From Ulva prolifera (lineage: Eukaryota; Chlorophyta; Ulvophyceae; Ulvales; Ulvaceae), in NCBI GenBank assembly GCA_023078555.1, contig CM041202.1, forward strand, positions 2,910,022-2,974,021: a stretch of 64,000 nucleotides of DNA, in the 5' to 3' direction. This document shows positions 23,114 to 33,700 of this stretch, piece by piece. The notes under the pieces are model-generated. The model was not told the origin of the DNA and ran no database searches. It saw only the letters and a list, made by a program, of their open reading frames with translations. The position numbers and the translations under genes are program-made. Position 1 is the first letter of the stretch, and the number at the start of each line of letters is the position of its first letter.

Positions 23114-24277
23114 GCTGCCGGCGCTGCGGCGTGGTGCGATGGCGTCAGGGGCCACAGGGTTTGCGGTGGCGTGCGGTGCGTGGGCGCAGGGTGGGCCCAG
23201 GTGGCGGGGATGGGCAGACTTGAGTGAGCAGTGTCTTGGGGCCATCTGTCGTGCCTGTGGTGCTATCCACCTCCCTGCCTGCCTTTGGCCTTGTAGCACA
23301 TGGGCGTGAGTTCGGTGTGAGTTATTAGGTGGTGGGGGAGGTTGTAGCGAGCTGATCTGAGCGTGTTTTGAGATGGAGATGCGGCAGAGGCAGGGGCGGA
23401 GCGGGCTTGCCGCTGTGACAATGCGGAACGCTTTGGAGCTGGAGTGTGATGAGTGCATACGGGGCTGCTCCTGGCGGCCGCGGCCAGCATTGTAATACCG
23501 CTTTTGATGCAGCATGAAAGCTGTCTGTGCACGGGCTGATTGCACTGGCATGTTGACCGAGTGGATGTAAGCCTGGCGCCCGTGGGCACAAAGTGGCCAC
23601 TGCGGCGTGACTCTGTGTACCATGCATCTGCTTGAGCGAGCCTGCAGCGTTCAGAGCCGCAGCTCCAGTGGGCCCTTATACAGTCACCTGTCTTGAGTGC
23701 TCAGTGTGGGCCTGTCCCGGTGCTCAACGGGCGGATGTAGCCTATGTAGTGATTGACCTATGCAAAAGAATGTAGCACTTCTGTGATTGGCCATGGCGTG
23801 CTGGGGACGTCTCTTACCTCGAAAGCGGACTCATGAGAGGCGCTGCAAAGTGGACTGGCACATCTCTGAAGTGGGCCTTTGGTCAACGGCATGCAGAGTG
23901 GAGCATTCTCAACATGCTGTCTACGACATGGATTTACGACGCTTTACGTGTAAGCTGCATCACTGTTGTTGATAGGTGTTGCGGGAGGCTGTTCTGATGT
24001 ATCGTACCTGAAGCCGTGGAAGCGCACACCGAGTGTCAATGCATGCGCGCACTGGTGGCTGGGCAGCGCCCATACTGACCCGGCGCAGGAGCGTGTCCAT
24101 GCACAGAGACATGCGAGGGCAAACAAATCATACCTCTTCAGCTCGCGCTCCTGTGACTCTCCGTCGTATCGGTGTAGGCATTGCAGCGTTTAGCATTCCA
24201 CGTGACAAAGCAGAGTTTGGCTGCAACCTGCTAGTATCCAGTGGGACACAGCAAGGTCAATCCTCTCAGATCTAATC
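23114..24277. other. Intergenic region between DXR and plastid L11 genes
   Basis: This holds the DXR 3' UTR and the L11 promoter. No coding exon, RNA gene or repeat was recognised. Short frames on the minus strand antisense to the DXR 3' end look incidental. Confidence 0.4.
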
Positions 24278-25326
24278 ATGTCTTGCTCATCCATCGCGGC
24301 CCAGCGGACTCAATGCCTTTCCCAAGGCCTTGCACAGCGCACGGTTGGCCGGAGCGCCGTCCGCAGCGTCATCACGCATGCTGGCAAGCCAGGTGAACAC
24401 TTTACTTTGAATTTTATGTGTCCAATCTTGTAACACGTATCTGCTGAATGTCGTATCAGGAGCGCAGTCGCTGGACCCTCTACGGCCTGATTCTGGCCAT
24501 GCTTGGTCGGCCCAAACTTGGTTGGAAGGAGTCTACTAGTAGACTGTACGCAAGAAAAGCCGATGCTTATCCTCTGAGATACCTCACTATGTTATCTGTA
24601 GGCCACCTGGGTCACCATGATGGTGCGCGTTGCATCGATGGAGCGCACGCCACCGGGCCAGCTGTGAAAGAGCAGTAACAGCAACGGCACCATTGAATGT
24701 ATGCAGTATCCAAGAAGATCAAGCTTGCCATTGAGGCGGGCAAAGCCAACCCCGCTCCCCCCATCGGCCCAGCCCTCGGTGCAGCTGGCCTAAACATCAT
24801 GGACTTCTGCAAGGCTTACAACGCACGGACACAGGACAAGATGGGGCAGGTCATCCCAGTAGAAATCTCTGTGTACGAGGTACGAATTAATCTCTACAGG
24901 TTCTCGTTGAATGCGACCGCAGATCACATTTGGCTTGCTCGAAGGCTTTTCCCCACAAACAATGCGCCTTGTGATCTTCACGCACCCCAGTGACATCGCC
25001 ATGCGACCAGCTTCTTGGTGAGACTCGAGAATTCAGCGGCTGCATACTGAGCTGGCTTGCAGGATCGCACCTTCGATTTCGTGCTCAAGACTCCCCCAGC
25101 GTCCAAGCTCATTCTAACAGCAGCAGGTCTAGCCAAGGGTTCGGGAACACCCCAGAAAATCATCGGATCCATCACCGAGGCTCAATTGAAGGAGATCGCA
25201 GAGACCAAGCTCCCGGATCTCAATGCGCGGGACGTTACTGCTGCAATGAAGGTTGTACACGGCACCTGCCGGAACATGGGCATCGATGTCGTCGGGGAGG
25301 AGCAGCAGTGGGCTCATCGCGCATAA
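24278..25326 (+). CDS. PRPL11: Plastid 50S ribosomal protein L11 (nuclear-encoded)
   Basis: Exons 24278-24392, 24707-24879 and 25063-25326 join to 183 residues. Exon 1 encodes a Ser/Arg/Gln-rich transit-like leader ([16 protein letters not shown], later [13 protein letters not shown]) with no acidic residue. The mature part has the L11 N-domain ([60 protein letters not shown]) and the rRNA-binding C-domain ([33 protein letters not shown]). The [17 protein letters not shown] wording is closer to plastid/cyanobacterial L11 than to plant mitochondrial L11, so plastid targeting is inferred. L11 forms the GTPase-associated centre. The C-terminal dozen residues after NMGIDVV are not conserved and might be altered by a further splice. 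Confidence 0.9.
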
Positions 25327-25889
25327 CTGCAGCACATCCACACTGTCACAGCCTGTGTTGCTGTCCTGGCCATGCAGATCAGCGTGTGTGTAGAATGCAG
25401 ATGAGCATGTAACAGCTAGCTGCACATCAGTGAAAGTGTTCACCTCGGTTGGGAAACTGCCTGCTTTCTGTTGAAGCAGACAGCTGGTGCATTGCCTATC
25501 TGCAGCCAGCATTGCAGCCTGATCCAGGGTAGTCTTCACCTGTTGCGGTGGCCCTGTCACCAGGTGTTGGCCATGTACTGGCCCACAGCTGCTGCACTGT
25601 GTGTCGACAGAGAACTGTTACCAAAGATATAGTCATGTTGCCGACTCGCTGCCACTCCGATCAAGGCCTGCTGCATACGCACCAAGGTCGAGCCATCATG
25701 CACACCTAAATGTCAAAAAAGGTGAACAATTTTCGCTCAATTGTTGGGACGTCCAGTTTGCCACCAGAAGATGCTGTAGTACCAGAACTAAAGCTCTCTC
25801 AATACCCTCTGTGCAAAGCCAAGTAAATCTACATTTGCTTAGCCATACCCTTGTCGGAGCTTGACAAGCCCGGCTGACCAGGACCACAT

Positions 25890-26392
25890 ATGCCTTGAGT
25901 GTCTACGGCGAAGCTTGCCTCTGCACATGGGAGAGCATTCATGGCCACTGCATGCTGCCATGATGCGAGTGATCTGGTCAGCTCTGGTCAAGTCAATTCG
26001 CCTCACAACAGTCCATGCCCACTGGCATGCTGCCATGCACGCCATGCCTTTCGTGAGGCCCGTGCACAGAGCAGCGGTGCGGCATGCATGAGGTATGGAC
26101 ACCGCAACTGCGACACAACATCACATATATCCTTCAAAGGCTGGTGGTTCGCGCCAGCGACAAGTACAGAACCAGATGGGATCATGCCACATCCACAAGC
26201 GGCTGCACCCTGGTGCTGAGCAAAGTCGCCGGGCGGAGGAGCTTTGGACGCCCACGCAGATGCAGCTCGTGGCGGGCGCTGGATTCTGACATGCCGCCAC
26301 TGTTGCAGTCGGCCGATGCCTGCTATGCGCCCCACCACTGAACTCTGCGCCTGTACGAGACAGCCGTGTATGCATGACCACACAGCCATGAC
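25890..26392. repeat. Dispersed repeat, copy 1
   Basis: About 500 bases are closely related to 29745-30390. The copies share the sequence from GTGTCTA near the left end to CAGCCGTGTATGCATGAC at the right end, with scattered substitutions. One frame stays open across most of the repeat in both copies but matches no family I know, so it may be a decayed mobile-element or coding relic. No inverted ends or target duplication were found. Confidence 0.75.
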
Positions 26393-27214
26393 TGCACATT
26401 ATGTTCCAACCTCCCGTGACTGACCCAACACGCTGAAGCCAAGGGCACCCAAGGGTGCCTGGGTCCTTGTGCCCCTCGTGATGCGAAAGCTCAGCGCACT
26501 CCATGGATCAGACGATCCAAATCAACGCCATGCAGCGCCACACGGAGTCAAGGCCATTGGGAACTGTCGGTCCATGATGCATGCACACAACTCGAGCACA
26601 GCCTCCAGACTGTGCATCAGCCTGCCACGGTCGGACGTGCTGCGAATGCAGCTTGAAAATCACCAGTCACTCGCGCTCGTTCGAGGGCATTCCCAGACCA
26701 TGTATATACCTCTTATGGTGATCGGCCATGTGGTGGTCAGAGACCTGCTACGTGGCGCACGTGCGTACGCTGAAGCTGCAGGCTGCAGCTTGATCGTGCT
26801 GCAAACGAAGGACTGCATCTCGAGCTGGTGTGAGCCCCGTGAGTTCAGCAGCGCCCGTCCCGCCACACGGCCGATGCTCTGCAAACCGCAGAAACACAGC
26901 CAAGCAACGCGTTGTTGCAGGCCGAGCAAGCCAGCGCTGGGCGCCTGCCAGCAAGCACGTACATGATGGAATTGAGCCAGTAGCTCACCTTTGACGTTCA
27001 CGTGCTCGCTCGTGAGCGCCGTAGCAACCGGCGTGGTAATACAAAGTAAGTCTGAATTTACTGAGCTGTATCCTGTTGGACATTGACAACTCCGAATTAA
27101 CGGGACCACATATGCTGAAGGGGTAAATCACCTGGAAACCCCCCTCAGATGACCGTACGCACCTCACAGGGCCTTCCCTTGTGCTAAGCGAGGTGGTCTA
27201 CGGCCGCTTCGATT

Positions 27215-27294
27215 CCCCAAAGCGCACGCAGAATCGAACCCACGACCTCCTGAAACGGAGGAGATAGCTGTTCTAACCTCAGCCCATTGGACCC
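27215..27294 (-). repeat. Degenerate tRNA-like sequence (possible SINE)
   Basis: On the minus strand, TGGGCTGAGGTTAGAACAGC resembles a tRNA D-arm with A box, followed by CCTCC/GGAGG arms around GTTTCA and by GGGTTCGATTC, a B-box-like T-arm. The acceptor stem does not pair and the T-stem is poor, so it is not a functional tRNA. It may be a tRNA-derived SINE or a decayed tRNA gene. Confidence 0.4.
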
Positions 27295-27692
27295 CGGTGG
27301 TGACGTCAAGGCGGCAAGGTGGCACATGGTGGCACTCACCAATGCATGAACGGCGATGGCAGGCCGAGTCGAGCAACTATGATTCTTCCATAGCATTGAA
27401 AAGAAGTTTTACTGGCAAGCACACATGATATCGCTGTCTCTGTGGTGGTACATGGAGTGTAGTAGCCGCGGCACCGCACAACACATGCATGGCTGGAACA
27501 ACTGGCCACAGGGGGTGTTTCGTACTTGCAATTGGATCCATCGCTGCAGCAGACATGCAGCATCAGTGCCGAGGGCCGCCGTGCCCCCAGCTGCTACACT
27601 CGCACACTCACAGCATCCGATTGTGACAAGATCTACATGACAGAATCACTGCGGTCGGCAGCTACACGGCTACGCAAACAAGCACACAGTAG

Positions 27693-28746
27693 CTACACAG
27701 CGTCATCACCAAAGCCACCCTGCATAACAAGCAGCTGACTGTCTGCGTAGGACTTCACCTTCCGCAGAACTTCCGTATACGCAGCGTTGTCGTTTCGCCC
27801 GCCCTGCTCCTCCGCCCGGTTGCCAAACACATGTGGGCGTCCTGGGGTGGTGCACCACCCCAGGACGCCCACATCTCGCTCGGCTCTACTGGCGCGTGCC
27901 AGCTGCTCACCACAAGCGCAAATCCCACAACTAGGCTAAGGATTTGGCCACTGTTTCCGAGGCCCCCTATATTGATGCTGTCGGTCTGCAGGCCATTGTA
28001 GGCCATGTTGACCTCCACAAATGCTGCCATCAACATAAACAACAAAAGCATGCAACAAAATTTTTTAATAGAAGCCATGTTTGCCTGTGTGAAGGCACGC
28101 AGCAGGATGTGTTGCCTCTCAACTGCCACCGGTTCCACTCTGACACTCACCTTAAGACTCGAACGTGTTTTGGCTAAAGCAGAGGGCTCTGTGTCTTCAG
28201 GGGTCCTCAGCCCGGCAAGCAGTGTGGCCAAGACCAGCGCGCCCACAATCACGACCACACCGTAGGTGCCTGTAATAGAAAACCTTCTGCTCGGACTGGG
28301 GCAAATTTAAGAACCACGCGTACCGCACTGGGGCTCATTAAAGGGCGCATGTTCGAGACCTCTCCTGCCGCGCCGCATCATCTCCTGCTCCCGCGACGTG
28401 AATACGGCGCGCAGCCGCCACGCCCCCGTGCGACTTCGGATAGTCGAGCTGATATGTTCAGCCACGCCCAGGAAGGCGATGTTAGAATAGATGTTGAGCA
28501 TCTGCAGCACGCAGAGAAACTCCGCGGCGTGGATCTCACCGTGATCGAGCTTGTACACGATGACGAGAAGGAAGGCGATCAACGTGGCTGAGGCGGCCTC
28601 GCCGTGACCTGGCAGCGAGCTGTGGCGACCGGTGCTGACGAGGATGGCGAAGGCAAGCATCTGGAGGTAGACACCACCGCGTACACCCACCCGCGCACAC
28701 CCAGGCCGAGCAGGTCTGCGTCGATCTCGTCACTTGTACAACTCAT
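27693..28746 (-). CDS. Polytopic membrane protein, apparent frameshift near N-terminus
   Basis: Minus-strand exons appear to be a start at 28746, then 28690-28360, 28269-28151, 28084-27911 and 27803-27693. About six hydrophobic helices are visible, e.g. MLAFAILVST, TLIAFLLVIVYKL, GVVVIVGALVLATLLAGL, FCCMLLLFMLMAAF and ILSLVVGFALVV. The reading from the ATG (MSCTSDEIDADLLGLGVRG) and the reading that continues (GVRGGVYLQM) are in different frames; skipping 14 bases restores GLGVRGGVYLQM. I recall a similar layout (GLGVR-GVYLQ near the start, six helices) in uncharacterised fungal membrane proteins, but cannot name a family. The last junction is uncertain because a 44-bp perfect palindrome sits in the last intron. 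It is either a working gene with a sequence error or a recent pseudogene. Confidence 0.55.
27831..27874. repeat. Perfect 44-bp palindrome
   Basis: Each 22-base half (starting ATGTGGGCGTCCTGGG) is the exact reverse complement of the other, with no spacer. It lies within the proposed last intron of the membrane protein gene. Such a structure could extrude as a cruciform or form a hairpin in the pre-mRNA. Confidence 0.95.
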
Positions 28747-28823
28747 TGCGTTTGTGCTCCGATCACGCGCCCACCTTCCTTGGCCAATTGGCTTAAGCTG
28801 GCCTGCCGGTATATACGTATACG

Positions 28824-29081
28824 TGGCCACCAGTGCTCTACAGTTGGATTACTTCCTGGCGGGCAAGCCGACGGCGAGCGACGCTCGCCGTCGGGATTCT
28901 GCAAGAAAACCCGAGATCTGGCAGGAAAACGATCCGTGTGCGCCGCGATCGAGACCCCTTCGCGTCGGCGGGAAAACCGACGACCCCCCGTGCTGGCCAT
29001 CGGTTTTCTCCCATACTATGGGAAAAAAGTATTTTCCTTTGTTGTCGGGAAACCCATCGGTTTGTAGAGCACTGGTGGCCA
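28824..29081. mobile_element. Inverted-repeat (foldback) element
   Basis: TGGCCACCAGTGCTCTACA at 28824-28842 is exactly inverted at 29063-29081, and weaker complementarity extends outward to about 28800 and 29105. Inside, 28868-28894 is a 13-bp perfect hairpin with a 1-base loop (CCGACGGCGAGCG). The interior repeats GGGAAAACCGACG-like words. TGTAGAGCACTGG also occurs near 3041 in a kinase-gene intron, hinting at a wider family. No coding capacity. Confidence 0.65.
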
Positions 29082-29159
29082 AGCTTCCTACCGGCAAAGT
29101 GGCCATGCATCGTCTGCTGGATCTTGCATCGCAACGCCTGGCAATGACCGCCGTGTGCT

Positions 29160-29195
29160 TTACAAAAGAGTGAACGGGAGAAAACAAACACTGAA
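29160..29195 (-). mobile_element. 36-nt insertion with 13-bp target duplication (copy 3)
   Basis: Third copy of the unit at 8035 and 8437. The direct repeats ACCGCCGTGTGCT at 29147-29159 and 29196-29208 are identical. This is the shortest copy; the constant end is kept and the opposite end is truncated. Confidence 0.75.
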
Positions 29196-29421
29196 ACCGC
29201 CGTGTGCTCCACCTCTGCAAGCTTGTGCTGAAGTCAGCATTACAGCATGTACAAGTGGTTCAGAGAAATGATTTCTGCTCGGCTTTTGCCTTTGAAAGCA
29301 ATTCATGGTCACATGTTGACAATTGCCTTCATGGTGCACCACTCCCTGTCCAGCACAACATTGTGTCAGCTTGCCTGTTGTGTCAGATGAAGCGTCACAA
29401 GGCCTTCTTCTCAGACAGACA

Positions 29422-29742
29422 CGGTGAATCGGATGTCAAACAGTCATACAATGCACAAACGACCAAAACAGTCGTCGCAGGCCCTGGCACCAGGTTGTGC
29501 GCATCGGCGTGCTCCGCCGGCTGTCAGCAACACCGATTGGCCGCCCCGGCGTGAGCGCATGGCTGCCCAGCACGCAGCACACCTGGGGAGTGCACGTGGA
29601 CACAGAGCACCTTCCCGCCGCCCGCCTGCGCGAGCTTCACGGCGCGGCACAGCGCGGGGTTGTCATGCAGCCGGAAGTCCTGCCGTATCCAGTACTCCAC
29701 CGACGGCCGCTCTGGCGCGGGGGCCACCCCTGTGGCGCCTGG
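29422..29742 (-). pseudogene. Duplicated fragment of photolyase exon 1
   Basis: About 320 bases match 33978-34299 closely, covering the last part of photolyase exon 1 (YWIRQDFRLHDNPALCRAV is intact) and the start of its intron 1. It lies about 1 kb beyond the photolyase stop codon in the same orientation. Without the rest of the gene it cannot encode a photolyase. Homology stops at GCCTGGGG, where the dispersed repeat begins. Confidence 0.85.
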
Positions 29743-29744
29743 GG

Positions 29745-30390
29745 ATGCCCTAAGTGTCTAAGGCGGGGCTTGCCTGCACACATTGGAGAGCATCCATGCC
29801 CACTGGCATGCTGCCATGATGTGAGTGATCTGGTCAGCTCTGGTCAAGTCAACTCGCCTCACAACAGTCCATGCCCACTGGCATGCTGCCATGATGTGAG
29901 TGATCTGGTCAGCTCTGGTCAAGTCAACTCGCCTCACAACAGTCCATGCCCACTGGCATGCTGCCATGCACGCCATGCCTTTCGTGAGGCCCGTGCAAGG
30001 CTGCCGAACAAAGAAACAGCGAGACCCCGACAACAACCTCCCGCCCCGGGGAGGCCCCCCCCACAGAGCAGCGGTGCGGCATGCATGAGGTATGAACGCC
30101 GCAACTGCGACACAACATCACAAATATGCTTCAACGGCTGGTGGTTTCGCGCCAGCGGCAAGTACAGAACCAGGTGGGATCATGCCACATCCACAAGCGA
30201 CTGCATCCTTTTCTTGAGCAAAATCGCCAGGCGGAGGAGCTTTGAATGCCCACGTAGATGCAGCTCGTGGCAGGCGCTAGATACTGACATGCCGTCACTG
30301 TTGCAGTCGGTCAATGCCTGCTATGCGCCCGACCACTGGACTCTGCGCCTGTACGAGACAGCCGTGTATGCATGACATCACAGCCATAAT
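29745..30390. repeat. Dispersed repeat, copy 2, with internal 75-bp tandem duplication
   Basis: Related to 25890-26392. It differs by two full 75-base tandem units (29795-29869 and 29870-29944) followed by a partial third, and by about 65 extra bases near 29998-30062 that include CCCGCCCCGGGGAGGC. The right end agrees with copy 1 to about GCATGACNTCACAGCCAT. Confidence 0.75.
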
Positions 30391-30757
30391 TCACGCTGGT
30401 ATAAAAAAATCGTGGATACATGGACGAATCAAGGTATGCAAGCCACATGCAGCTGGGACAGCAGGCAATGGCGAGAGGCAGCTCTGGCCGGGGAGGCGCA
30501 CAGCGGCGTCCAAGCGAGAAGAATCACCGACATTTACATCGTTCCCTGTGGCTCACCATGGCGCTCTACATCACCTCTCAATTGACCACACAGTGTACCA
30601 CCTCTCACCCACACAGCACGGCAGCTGCCTTGGGACAGACACAGTATGCACCTGCACCGACACCCCACCCCAGAGCTCATTGCCACATGACACACACAGC
30701 AGCGTGCCGCGTCGGTGCCTGCCGCACAGCTTCAAGCATTCAGCTTGAACGGGGTCC

Positions 30758-33700
30758 TCACTTGACCGGCATACACTCCCGCAGAGTCTTCTGCCCCGCA
30801 GCCGCTTTCCGCTTTCCCGGGGCCTTGCCGCCGCCTCTGCCCGCGCCGCCTCTGCCCGCGCCGCTGCCCCCGCGGCCCCTCCCGCGGCCGCGCCCGGCCT
30901 TGTTTCGGAACGAGGAGTGCTCCCCCACCTCCGCCGTCGGGCCCCGCAGGCCGGGCACGGTGAACACACGCACCCGCCCCGCGGGCACCCCCTGCGCGGC
31001 GCCGGCCGGGACATCGATCACGTCGTAGCCGCCGGCGTCGATGTCCGCCGGGTGCGCCTCGGTGTGCGCAGCGCGTGCAGCACGCAGCGCGCAGACGTTG
31101 GCGTGGCGGAGGTCGCGCATGTCGGCGGTGGTGAGGCGGTCAGGGTATGTGGTGCCGAGGTGGACCCCGGCCTTGGCGAGGACGTCGGCGGGGGCCTCCC
31201 ACGGCGCGTGGATGTGCTTCGTGGGGAGGGCCTTCACCTCAGGGACCCACCTGCAGCCGGAGGGCGCGATGGTAATGGAAGGGGTTTGGCAGGGGGGGGG
31301 ACATGCACACCATTCATGCATGTCATGCCCTGGTGAACCCCACAGGATCTGACGCTGGCGAGCAGGCAGGCTGCAGGCAGGCGACTAGCCTCGCTATGGT
31401 GAAGCATAGATGTCAGTTGACTTTTCGCACTGAGATGCATGCACGAGAGCACCGGCACGGGCAGCACTGATACGATTTGGGGGGGGGGGGGGGGGGGGGC
31501 TCTCGTTCTTTCATGATATGCAGCCACCACTCGGCGGCAAGCCACACCCTGATCTGCCACACCACCCCACCACACAGCATCTGCCCTGAGATGGTGCTTG
31601 AGTGTGCATGTAAGGTGTAGTGTTGTCAGATGGGACTTCAGATCAATGCTGATGGCTGCATTGCTGCGCAGTCTATCGTGGGTCTCTGGCATGCAATGGG
31701 CAGAGCGTACACTATCTGCCAACCTCACAGCACACAGCACGGCCCGCACAGCACGCAGCGCACCGGCGGATGTAGTCGCCCTTGCTGTCGGCCGCCTTGC
31801 TCGTCGGCAGCACGCTGAAGTTCCACTGGTCGAGGCCGCTTTTGCCGGCGTTCTGCCACATCATGCTGTTGATCGCAAGGTCCCCGTCCACCAGCGTGTC
31901 ATGAAACCACCGCGCGCCGTGCACCCAATGCATGCTGAGGTACTCTGTCAGGAAGCACGCGACGACCATGCGCACGTTCTGGTGCATGTACCCTGTGCGC
32001 CACAGCTCCCGCATCCCCGCGTCGACGAGGGGGAACCCTGTCTCCCCGGCCTGCCACCGCCGCAGCGCCGCGGGGTCGTCGTTCCACGCCTGCCGCTCAT
32101 ACGCCGGGCGGATGCTGGCGACGGGCATGCGTGGCCAATGGTGCAGCTGCCAGTACGCGAGGTCGCGCCAGACGAGCCGGCGCCAGAACGTTTTGGAAAC
32201 GGCCTTGGCGCCGGCGGCGTCGAGGCGGGCCATGACCGTGCGGGGGGAGATCTGCCCGAAGTGGAGGTACGGGGAGAGGCGGGAGACGGCGTCGCCGCGG
32301 GCGAGGGCCCGGCTCGACTCGTAGATGCTGAGCTTGCGGTTGATGAAGTCGTCGAGCAGGTTGAGTGCTGCTGCCTCGGTCATCGTCCAGGCCTCTCTGC
32401 ATGCACAGCGGAACAAACGCCATGAGCTTGAGCCATTGCATGGTAGAACACCGTCACAACCTGCATCGGAGTGCTATCAAACATGCTCAACCTGAAGACC
32501 ATGCGTGTGCAGTACCACCATGGAATCAGCAACCCTGCTGCACATCCTCCCAAACACGGTCGGACGAATCCTTGAAGCTCATCGTCACTTCGATTCAACG
32601 ATGCAATCATGTACGCCACATCGGCTGGGGCCCTGACGGGCGCGCCAGCGCAACGCGAGGTCAAAACAACAGCGCTGCAATGTCCCCACATGCGTGTGAC
32701 GCCGCTTCCATGCCACAGACATGCAGCGAGTGCCGGGCGTGCTGCCACGCACCTGATCGGCGCGCCCCAGTCAACCACAGACCCGTCGGCGCGCGTCGGC
32801 GGCGCGTACAGCTGCAGCTCCGGCAGCGGCACGGCGCCGGCAGCGGCGAGGTCGTCCGCGCACGCCTCCTCTGCGGCGCCGGGCACGGCTGCCGGGGCGG
32901 CGACTGCGCGCTGCGCGCCGCCGACAAACCCCCCCGCCTTCTCGCAGGCGACGTAGAAGGGCATCAGGGTGCCAAAGTGCCCCCGCCACGCGGCCATGTT
33001 GACGGTGATGGCCTCAGGGGTGTGCAGCAGGAGCGCCTCTGACCACTCGACCTGCGAGAGGAAGAGCTCTGCGGACGAGGCGTGTGGTACTGCGCGCTTG
33101 CGTGTCAGGCCTGGCGACGTGCTCGCGCTGTGCGTGTGAATTGTGCTGTTAGTTTGGCACACAGACGACGTGTCGCGGCGCAAGGGCGACGTATCTAGCG
33201 CACAGCAGGCTTCTGCAGGAATGCAGAACGCAGTTGGGGCCGCGCGTCTACTTGCAATCGAGTCAGCTGGAGGCATGCTGGCTGCATGCCTGACCCGATG
33301 CGGACACAGATGCATGAACAGATCGGCACACGCACCTGTGATAACATGCATGCGCCAATGCCTCGGCGATGGCAGATGTTGACTGGGTGAGGTGGGTAGA
33401 GTCAGGGCACAGGAAGCGGCACCGGGAGCGGCGTCTGCGCCCAACGATTCGACACACACCATATTCAATATCACGTGTGCACAACGTACACACAGCCCCG
33501 GGGGGTGCGCGTCAGCGCAGCAGCGAACCTCGATGCCCGCAGCCTGGAGCGCCGCCGCGGTGCGCCCGTCTGCGGCGGTCATCGCCGGCTCGTGCCGCCG
33601 GTTCGCAACCACCCGCGCGGCCCCGGCTGCCCCGCACAGCGCCTGCAGTGCGGGGGCGGCCGGGCCGTGCGCAAACACGATGCGAGCTGCGCCGCCGTAG

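Larger units (their letters stand above)
25327..27692. other. Gene-poor region with repeats
   Basis: Apart from the dispersed repeat at 25890-26392 and a tRNA-like sequence at 27215-27294, no gene is supported. Open frames in 26469-27110 on both strands are short and lack family resemblance. GCATGC words are frequent. Confidence 0.4.
28747..30757. other. Repeat cluster between membrane protein and photolyase genes
   Basis: This 2-kb stretch consists largely of an inverted-repeat element (28824-29081), a tiny insertion (29160-29195), a photolyase exon copy (29422-29742) and a dispersed repeat (29745-30390). Nothing that looks like an intact gene is present. Confidence 0.6.

Noticed and set aside
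22196..23623. 475-residue minus-strand open frame
   Set aside because: Antisense to conserved DXR exons and introns; no family resemblance.
27215..27294. Functional tRNA gene
   Set aside because: The acceptor stem does not pair, the T-stem has mismatches and no valid anticodon loop can be drawn.
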